Shown here: piece after piece, positions 58,352-64,000 of the stretch
Numbering within the stretch: the first letter of the stretch is position 1
Layout: the number at the start of each line of letters is the position of its first letter
Assembly (NCBI GenBank): GCA_022820725.1
Contig: JAJEFA010000007.1
Location: 157,215-221,214, forward strand
Length of the DNA stretch: 64,000 nt
Direction of reading: 5' to 3'
From: Candidatus Binatia bacterium
GTDB lineage: Bacteria > Desulfobacterota > Binatia > Bin18
The notes under the pieces: generated by a model
Database searches by the model: none
The model's input: the letters and a program-made list of their open reading frames with translations, nothing else
Told to the model about the DNA's origin: nothing
Translations under genes and position numbers: made by a program

Positions 58352-59269
58352 CTAACAGCATTTACTTGGCGCACAGCACGCCTCAGCGTCCGTGGTCGCT
58401 CGATAATCGAGTTCCTGGGTTCCGGGTTCGCCCTTATGGGCAACCACGGTCATGGACCGGAACGCGATGCCTTCGACCGTTCGCCACGGCTGCGGGTCAC
58501 GTTTAAGAACAGCGATACTGGAGAAACCAGCCTCTTCAAACGCCGTGATGAATGCTTTTTCCTGCATGGCCCCAGAGACGCAGCCGCTCCACAATTCGGG
58601 GTCGGCCTTCAGATGGGCTGGTACCGGTTCGTCGGCAACGATATCGGAGATCACTGTCCGCCCGCCCTGACGCAGCACCCGAAAGATTTCACCAAAGAGT
58701 TGCCGTTTATCTGAGTCCTGGACGAGGTTGAGCACGCAGTTCGAGACGACAACATCAACGGAACCGTCGGCAATGAGCGGCCGCTGCGCGCGTTGTTCTG
58801 CCATGGCTGTCTCAAAGGTTTGGAAATCTTCAAATGAGTTCACCGGATGCTCACGCAGGTAGGCATCTACGGCATAGAGGTCGGTCCGTAAATCTTGGAT
58901 TCTGCCACGGTGAAACTTGACGTTGTGATAGCCCAGTTGTTCGCCAATGGAATGGCGATATTTCTCAGCCAAGGCTAACATCTCCGGCGTCATATCAACG
59001 CCGATAACCCGGCCTTCAGCCCCAACAACCTGGGCGGCAATATAGCAAATCTTGCCCGCGCCCGAGCCGAGATCAAGCACGGTTTCGCCGGACCGGAGGT
59101 GCTGTGAGGGATCTCCGCAGCCGTAATCGCGCGCAAGAATTTCTTCAGGAATGAGCGCAAGAAAACGCGGGTTATAGTCCACCGGACAACACAGCGCCGC
59201 TTCCTCCTGCTGTGCCCCGGTGGCATAACGTGCTCTAACTGCCTGCTCGATATTCAGTACCTCTGGCAT
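58352..59269 (-). CDS. arsM: Arsenite methyltransferase ArsM (arsenosugar type)
   Basis: A 305-residue SAM methyltransferase. The SAM motif is VLDLGSGAGK (64-73). Candidate arsenic-binding cysteines are C27-C28 and C51 at the N-terminus, C178 (VSNCVLNL) and C230 (WSGCVSGA), and it ends in CCAPSKCC. This fits the ArsM form found with ArsS, which makes dimethylarsenite. The ATG at 59269 has AAGGGAGATATAGAG before it; a GTG eight codons earlier is less likely. The gene precedes arsS and is divergent from the dehalogenase-like gene across about 160 bases, where no obvious ArsR palindrome was found. Confidence 0.93.
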   Translation of the reverse strand: MPEVLNIEQAVRARYATGAQQEEAALCCPVDYNPRFLALIPEEILARDYGCGDPSQHLRSGETVLDLGSGAGKICYIAAQVVGAEGRVIGVDMTPEMLALAEKYRHSIGEQLGYHNVKFHRGRIQDLRTDLYAVDAYLREHPVNSFEDFQTFETAMAEQRAQRPLIADGSVDVVVSNCVLNLVQDSDKRQLFGEIFRVLRQGGRTVISDIVADEPVPAHLKADPELWSGCVSGAMQEKAFITAFEEAGFSSIAVLKRDPQPWRTVEGIAFRSMTVVAHKGEPGTQELDYRATTDAEACCAPSKCC

Positions 59270-59433
59270 CTCTATATCTCCCTTCTCGATCACCCCACCT
59301 GGAGTTAAGTTTACACCCTATCGTATCTCATCATAAGTGCACCAGAGTCCCAATTTTATGAATCGCTCTGTCATCTATGGGTTCAACTTCTCGACGTTTC
59401 GAGATAGTTAGAGGCAATAATGAGGAACGCTGA

Positions 59434-60672
59434 GTGAGCATGACCAAAGACGACGCGGTCTCGAAATCAGATATAGCGGCAGGCTTCCACCTCCGACCTC
59501 ACTTCGAGCGCTTCAACCAAAAAGATGATGTGTTTCGCCGCTCGTGGTGGGATGAACGCATTCGGACCCGGAAGAGCGAATTATTCTACGAGACGTATAG
59601 AGAGCCGCTCAAAACCTGGCGCAAGGTTGATGGCTTTACCCAAAAGGATTACGCGCTCCGCAATGCCGCCTGGCATGTCAGCGACCTCTTCACCGAACTC
59701 AAACAAGACCAGGATCGTCGAGAAGGCTTTTCCGACGAATTTACCTTGTACCGAGACGTGGCCGCAGAACAGATGGACCTGGGGACGCCGGCTCAAGCTG
59801 CGGCTGAGATCAAACGGGTCGGAAAATCCTTTGGCGCGGATCTGATCGGCATTACAGATTACGACGAACGCTGGATGTACGTGCATAAATTCAGCGACAT
59901 GCGTCAACGCGAAAAGCCACAAGAAATCCCCGAGGGCCTGTCGTCTGTCATTGTGGTGGCTCAGGCCATGGACTACGACCTGATTCGGACCGTTCCGTCT
60001 GCCCTGAGCGGTGCGGCCACTGGTCTGGGGTATTCGCACGACGCGCTCGTTGTCTTGTCGCTCGCCCAGTATATTCGCAACCTCGGCTATAGTGCGATTG
60101 CGAGTATGAACGATACCGCGCTCGCGATTCCGTATGCGATCAAGGCCGGCTTGGGCGAGTATGGGCGGCTTGGGCTGTTGATCACCAAAGAGTTCGGCCC
60201 TCGCGTCCGGCTCGGCAAAATTTTTACCAACCTGCCGCTTGCGCCCGATAGACCGATTCGGTTTGGGGTGAAGGAATTTTGCGATACGTGTCGGCGGTGT
60301 TCCGAGGGCTGTCCGGTGAACGCTATCCCCTCGAACGCCCCGTCAGACGAAATCTACAATCAGTCCAACATCAAAGGGGTGGTGAAATGGACGGTCGATG
60401 GGGAAAAATGTTTCGGCTATTGGGCCGCCCAAAATAGTGACTGCTCTATTTGTATCCGGGTGTGCCCCTACAACAAGGACTTTTCCAAATGGTATACGCG
60501 GCTCGGACGCTGGCTGGCCGGTACGCGATTACGAAAGCTGATGTTGCGGCTTGACCTTGCCCTGGGTTTTGGAAGCCGGATGCCCTCGAAGCGTTGGTGG
60601 CAAGGTGGACGGGAAACCTTGATGGGGTACGGCGCGCTGCTATTGAGCCGGGGGCGGGAGAAACGGAAGTGA
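59434..60672 (+). CDS. Reductive dehalogenase-like Fe-S protein, no Tat signal
   Basis: A 412-residue protein related to the corrinoid/Fe-S reductive dehalogenase (RdhA) group. The middle third (YSHDALVVLSLAQYIRNLGY; AIPYAIKAGLGEYGRLGLL) matches the cobalamin-binding half. It is followed by two 4Fe-4S sites, C283-C286-C289-C293 (FCDTCRRCSEGCPVNAIP) and C326-C337-C340-C344 (CFGYWAAQNSDCSICIRVCP). There is no twin-arginine signal and no RdhB anchor gene nearby, unlike respiratory enzymes, so it is cytosolic and probably catabolic. The start is GTG at 59434 or ATG at 59440. Epoxyqueuosine reductase is a relative but is less similar. Confidence 0.8.
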   Translation: MSMTKDDAVSKSDIAAGFHLRPHFERFNQKDDVFRRSWWDERIRTRKSELFYETYREPLKTWRKVDGFTQKDYALRNAAWHVSDLFTELKQDQDRREGFSDEFTLYRDVAAEQMDLGTPAQAAAEIKRVGKSFGADLIGITDYDERWMYVHKFSDMRQREKPQEIPEGLSSVIVVAQAMDYDLIRTVPSALSGAATGLGYSHDALVVLSLAQYIRNLGYSAIASMNDTALAIPYAIKAGLGEYGRLGLLITKEFGPRVRLGKIFTNLPLAPDRPIRFGVKEFCDTCRRCSEGCPVNAIPSNAPSDEIYNQSNIKGVVKWTVDGEKCFGYWAAQNSDCSICIRVCPYNKDFSKWYTRLGRWLAGTRLRKLMLRLDLALGFGSRMPSKRWWQGGRETLMGYGALLLSRGREKRK

Positions 60673-60716
60673 AAACTGTCGAATGATGCTGGGCTTACCC
60701 AACCTTACAGCCTCGT

Positions 60717-62090
60717 TCACCCCGGAAAAGTCACCTCAGGCACAGTCTGCATAGCCCGTTCAATCGCCTCGGCCGGATACTCGTAGCGTTCGAGTTTGCC
60801 GGCGTGGTAGTCGGCATAGGCGCTCATGTCAAAATGACCGTGACCGCTCAGATTAAACGCAATGACTTTCTTTTCCCCGCTTTCCCGGCACTGCACGGCC
60901 TCATTCATCGCCGCGCAGATCGCATGGTTGGACTCGGGCGCCGGCACAATACCTTCGGCTCTGGCGAACGCCACACCGGCCTCAAAGGTCGCAAGCTGAT
61001 CAAACGCGGTGGCTTCAATATGACCGCCGTGTAAAAGCGCACTGACATGTGGAGCCATGCCATGATAGCGCAGCCCGCCGGCATGGATGGTCGCCGGCAT
61101 AAACGAATGCCCCAGCGTGTACATCTGACAAATTGGCGCCACACAACCGGCGTCGGCCCAGTCCCAGGTGAAGGAGCCCTTGGTTAAGGTCGGGCAGGCG
61201 GCCGGCTCAACCGCGATGATACGCGTACGCTTGGCGTGCTTAAGTTTCTCTCGGACAAAGGGAAAGGCAAAGCCGGCAAAATTCGAGCCCCCGCCAGCGC
61301 AGCCGATCACAATGTCCGGATACTCGCCGGCCATTTCCATTTGCAGCAGGGCCTCTTCGCCGATAATGGTCTGATGCAGCAACACATGCGGGAGAAAGGA
61401 GCCGAGACTATACTTTTTGGTCCCCCCGGACGTCTGGGCCGCTTCGATCCCTTCAGAGACCGCCAGCCCCAATGAGCCGGGATGGTCCGGGTTCTCGGCC
61501 AAAAACCTTCGGCCCACTTCGGTGCGGTCGGACGGACTGGCAAACACCTCAGCGCCATAGGTCGTAATCACGTGGCGGCGGTAGGGCTTTTGCTGATACG
61601 AGATGCGGACCATATACACCTCGCAGCCAAGTCCGAACATATTGCAGGCCATAGCCAACGCGGTACCCCACTGTCCCGCACCCGTTTCCGTCGTCAGCGT
61701 CTTGATCCCTTCCTGCTTGGCGTAAAAGGCCTGGGCCACGGCCGTGTTCGGCTTATGCGAACCAACCGGACTGACTCCCTCGTATTTGTAGTAGATATGG
61801 GCTGGAGTCTGGAGCGCCTGCTCCAGGCGGCGAGCCCGAAAAAAGGGAGTCGGTCGCCAGAGTTTATAAATATCGCGGACCGGCCCCGGGATCTCAATAT
61901 ATTGCTCTTGGCTGATATCCTGAGCGAGGAGCGCTGTTGGCGTAAAGGAAGCGAGGTACTCGGGCGTGACCGGCTGTTTGGTTTCCGGGTGGAGCGGCGG
62001 CATCAGGGGCACGGGCATATCGGCGTTGATGTTATACCACGCCGTGGGCATCTGGCGTTCTTCCAACAGATATTTGATCTGGTCGCTCAT
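60717..62090 (-). CDS. trpB: Tryptophan synthase beta chain-like (TrpB2)
   Basis: A 457-residue PLP enzyme of the TrpB2 type, longer than TrpB1 at its N-terminus. The PLP lysine is K113 in [25 protein letters not shown] and the phosphate-binding [14 protein letters not shown] are clear. The N-terminal [16 protein letters not shown] and the C-terminal [11 protein letters not shown] also agree. TrpB2 makes tryptophan from indole and serine and often works without TrpA, as here, where no trpA is adjacent. The frame extends far upstream to 62594, but homology begins at the ATG at 62090 (AAGGATGTGTGC before it). An IlvD remnant lies just upstream. Confidence 0.9.
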   Translation of the reverse strand: MSDQIKYLLEERQMPTAWYNINADMPVPLMPPLHPETKQPVTPEYLASFTPTALLAQDISQEQYIEIPGPVRDIYKLWRPTPFFRARRLEQALQTPAHIYYKYEGVSPVGSHKPNTAVAQAFYAKQEGIKTLTTETGAGQWGTALAMACNMFGLGCEVYMVRISYQQKPYRRHVITTYGAEVFASPSDRTEVGRRFLAENPDHPGSLGLAVSEGIEAAQTSGGTKKYSLGSFLPHVLLHQTIIGEEALLQMEMAGEYPDIVIGCAGGGSNFAGFAFPFVREKLKHAKRTRIIAVEPAACPTLTKGSFTWDWADAGCVAPICQMYTLGHSFMPATIHAGGLRYHGMAPHVSALLHGGHIEATAFDQLATFEAGVAFARAEGIVPAPESNHAICAAMNEAVQCRESGEKKVIAFNLSGHGHFDMSAYADYHAGKLERYEYPAEAIERAMQTVPEVTFPG

Positions 62091-62124
62091 GCACACATCC
62101 TTGGGACGGGTCGCTATGCCTGAG

Positions 62125-62214
62125 TCACGTCGCGGACCGCTGTCCGATCTCGTGCAGATGGACGTGGCCGGGCACGCACTGGGTAAATGAGTTGGCAATG
62201 GCAATAAATTGCAT
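62125..62214 (-). pseudogene. ilvD: 5' remnant of dihydroxy-acid dehydratase (IlvD)
   Basis: A 29-codon frame with an excellent ribosome site (AAGGAGGGTAAGGAATT) and ATG at 62214. Its product contains [17 protein letters not shown] and EIGQ, the strongly conserved early segment of IlvD/EDD dehydratases (usually 'VNSFTQFVPGHVHLRDLG'). After GQRSAT it stops, with no further dehydratase sequence before trpB 35 bases on. About 530 residues are missing. It is a deletion relic, possibly still translated as a short leader ahead of trpB. Confidence 0.65.
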
Positions 62215-62439
62215 AATTCCTTACCCTCCTTATGCAGCAGGCTCGGCAGCATAACATCTTTTTTCGGAACGTCGCTAGTCTGCGGGGAAAAACCTCGCTG
62301 CTCGCAGCATGCATGCTCATCCGCAAACTGTCTCTCCAGGTAGGGGCGAGAGCCCTTCGAGATATTCTTTCCCTTTATTGATGGCCTTCGACACGCTAGA
62401 AGAGACGCTCTGTAATCGTACAAGGAGGAATACAGAATC

Positions 62440-63201
62440 ATGGCAGGGCAAGTCGACGGAAAAATTGCGTTAGTGACTGGCGGTGGGTCGGGTATTGGTC
62501 GGTCTACGTCTTTAGCGTTCGCTCGCGAAGGCGCGACGGTCGTTGTTTCCGATGTGGTTGTTGAAGGGGGAGAGGAGACGGTTAATCTCATCAAATCCGC
62601 CGGGGGCGAGGCGGTGTTCGTGCAAACCGATGTCGCTCAGGCTGCGGAAGTCGAGGCATTAGTCACGCGAGCGGTTGAGACGTATGGACGGCTTGACTGC
62701 GCGTTCAACAACGCTGGCATTGCGGGGGCTGCTGCTCGGACCGGAGATTATACACAGAAACACTGGGACCGGGTGATTGCGATTAACCTGACCGGGGTGT
62801 GGCTATGCATGAAGTATGAACTCCAGCATATGCTGACCCAAGGCAGCGGCGCGATTGTCAATACCGCCTCAGTCGCCGGTCTGGTTGGTTTTCGGAGCGG
62901 ACCTGCGTATGTGGCCGCAAAGCACGGTGTGGTCGGACTGACCAAAACCGCGGCGTTGGAATATGCCAAATCCGGCATTCGCGTGAACGCCGTCTGTCCA
63001 GGGGTCATCCGGACACCGATGTTCGAACGTGGCATGGAGCTGGACCCACGCATAGAAGACGGTATGACCGCCAGAGAGCCGATTGGTCGCCTGGGAAAAC
63101 CCGAGGAGATTGCCGAAGCCGTGGTATGGCTCTGCTCAGACGAGGCGTCGTTTGTGACCGGCCATCCAATGGTTGTTGATGGCGGTTGGGTTGCCCAGTA
63201 G
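62440..63201 (+). CDS. Short-chain dehydrogenase/reductase (SDR)
   Basis: A 253-residue classical [11 protein letters not shown] (13-20), D38 after the second strand (NAD+), NNAG (90-93), S144, Y157 and K161 (YVAAK), and [11 protein letters not shown] at the end. It is close to 3-oxoacyl-ACP reductase or cyclohexanol-type dehydrogenases. The gene follows the 225-base region upstream of the IlvD relic on the opposite strand, and an AAGGAGGAATACAGAATC site precedes the ATG. It is likely monocistronic; it converges on the alpha/beta hydrolase at the window end. Confidence 0.92.
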   Translation: MAGQVDGKIALVTGGGSGIGRSTSLAFAREGATVVVSDVVVEGGEETVNLIKSAGGEAVFVQTDVAQAAEVEALVTRAVETYGRLDCAFNNAGIAGAAARTGDYTQKHWDRVIAINLTGVWLCMKYELQHMLTQGSGAIVNTASVAGLVGFRSGPAYVAAKHGVVGLTKTAALEYAKSGIRVNAVCPGVIRTPMFERGMELDPRIEDGMTAREPIGRLGKPEEIAEAVVWLCSDEASFVTGHPMVVDGGWVAQ

Positions 63202-63236
63202 GGCTGTAAGGAACGAGCACTCTGCAGGCAACCGTC

Positions 63237-64000
63237 CTACGTCTTTTGCCCAAACGCGCTCACCATTTCCGAGCGCGGGTCTCGGCGGCTCCACTGTCCG
63301 GCTTGTACCATCTGAAAGAATTCATCGATCAAAGCATTAAAGCGTTCGGGCTCTTCCAGGTTTAATAGATGTCCGCTTTTCGGAAAGATGCTGAGTCCTG
63401 AGTAGAGCATGGTGCGTTTAAGATACAGATTGACATCCAGACAGGATTCGTCTTCATCGCCGACAACCAAGAGTGTCGGCGTAGTCACGGCACGGAGATC
63501 ATCCGTGAGATCGTACAGCGAGGGCCGTTCGGCCTGGACGTGGCGCAGGGTATAGGCTGAGCCCACGGCAGAGTGTTCAGACAGGTGAGCGGCAAACTGC
63601 TCCCAGACGGTGTGATTTTTGTTCTGGAGCTGTACCCGGCTGGGACCGGAGGAAATCCCCGCCGCATCGACTGAGTTCGCCTGTAATATCTTCTCTGCCA
63701 CCGCGTTGGTATCGGCCAAGAACTGTTTGCGCGTTGCTGGATACGCGCCCGAACCACCACTGGCAAATACGAGAGCACGGACTCGTTCGGGGTGCTGCAT
63801 GGTAAGCATCAGGCCCGTATAGGCTCCCATACTCAGGCCGACAACAAATGCCTGCTCAATATCGAGGGCATCAAGTACCCCCCTCAGATCAGCAGTGGAG
63901 AGGTGCTGGCCGTAGAGCGTTTCGTCTTCAGGAACATCCGAGGGTGGATAGCCCCGGGCGTTATAGACGACGCACCGATAGTGAGGAGAGAAATGCTCGA
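63237..64000 (-). CDS. Alpha/beta hydrolase (5' end outside window)
   Basis: The frame is open to the right edge, so the N-terminal start lies outside. About 254 residues are seen. They contain YNARGYPPSDVPEDE, the nucleophile in FVVGLSMGAYTG (the Ser of GLSMG), LVVGDEDESC with the acid, and the catalytic His in FPKSGHLLNLEEPERF. It is a small-molecule esterase, lactonase or C-C hydrolase of the 3-oxoadipate enol-lactonase kind; the substrate is not known. It converges with the SDR at 62440. Confidence 0.87.
   Translation of the reverse strand, partial: EHFSPHYRCVVYNARGYPPSDVPEDETLYGQHLSTADLRGVLDALDIEQAFVVGLSMGAYTGLMLTMQHPERVRALVFASGGSGAYPATRKQFLADTNAVAEKILQANSVDAAGISSGPSRVQLQNKNHTVWEQFAAHLSEHSAVGSAYTLRHVQAERPSLYDLTDDLRAVTTPTLLVVGDEDESCLDVNLYLKRTMLYSGLSIFPKSGHLLNLEEPERFNALIDEFFQMVQAGQWSRRDPRSEMVSAFGQKT

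Noticed and set aside
62091..62594. 168-residue N-terminal extension of TrpB2
   Set aside because: It overlaps the divergent SDR start and the IlvD relic, is Ser/Pro/Thr rich, and family homology begins at 62090.

Overview
The window is about 64 kb of GC-rich (roughly 58-60% by eye), densely coded bacterial chromosome. No rRNA, tRNA, CRISPR array, transposase or phage structural gene was recognised. Two genes carry lipobox signals and one carries a Sec-type signal peptide. The content is a loose archipelago of catabolic and detoxification enzymes: five short-chain dehydrogenases, two luciferase-like (LLM) flavin monooxygenases, two N,N-dimethylformamidase beta-like proteins, amidohydrolases, cupins, EthD, SMP-30, a CaiB racemase and acyl-CoA enzymes. 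This style fits uncultured heterotrophs such as Entotheonella/Tectomicrobia or deltaproteobacterial-type (Binatia-like) lineages. That placement is inference only, because no marker gene is present.

Layout. 0-12.2 kb: end of selO, a phytanoyl-type dioxygenase, an epoxide hydrolase-like enzyme, GST (minus strand), beta-carbonic anhydrase coupled to a DMFase beta-like protein, an OYE/dienoyl-CoA reductase, a fused hydratase/hydroxyacyl-CoA dehydrogenase and an M18 aminopeptidase; a broken small membrane gene with its terminator lies at 10.5-10.75 kb. 12.1-15.3 kb (minus): amidase, an ABC-permease remnant, vapBC with an operator, and a cupin. 15.4-28.9 kb: phosphotriesterase-like protein, several SDRs, CocE-type hydrolase, acyl-CoA dehydrogenase, amidohydrolase, a truncated acyl-CoA dehydrogenase, a DUF4326 protein and two LLM monooxygenases. 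Between the two LLM genes is a GrdB-family gene whose in-frame UGA reads convincingly as selenocysteine, with a well-placed bacterial SECIS hairpin.

29-43 kb: lipoprotein, orphan antitoxins, EthD, SMP-30, MFS carrier, a complete brnTA pair, SDR, secreted cyclase-family protein, Nudix hydrolase and the second DMFase beta-like paralog. A lower-GC insert follows (38.7-42.2 kb) with an OLD-like AAA ATPase coupled to a PIN-like nuclease (possible defence or toxin module), a membrane protein and an orphan HicB. 42-46.8 kb: A-type Fe-S carrier with a Cys-rich tail, and a large secreted zinc protease with two near-identical C-terminal repeats.

46.8-64 kb: CaiB/AMACR racemase, 6-phosphogluconate dehydrogenase plus glucokinase, two MoeA genes (one fused to a substrate-binding domain) overlapping a nitrilase, a 6-oxocamphor-hydrolase-like crotonase, paired FMN-binding split-barrel genes, an arsenosugar pair arsM-arsS, a soluble reductive-dehalogenase-like Fe-S protein, TrpB2 with an IlvD remnant upstream, an SDR and an alpha/beta hydrolase cut by the window end. 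Intergenic gaps at 46.8-52.6 kb hold a family of GTAGGGGC...GCCCCTAC palindromes.

The most interesting points are the selenocysteine GrdB-like gene, the ATPase/PIN pair, and the many gene remnants at junctions, which suggest continuing gene loss and exchange. Residue numbers were counted by hand from the translations and family calls rest on motif recognition, not on database searches.
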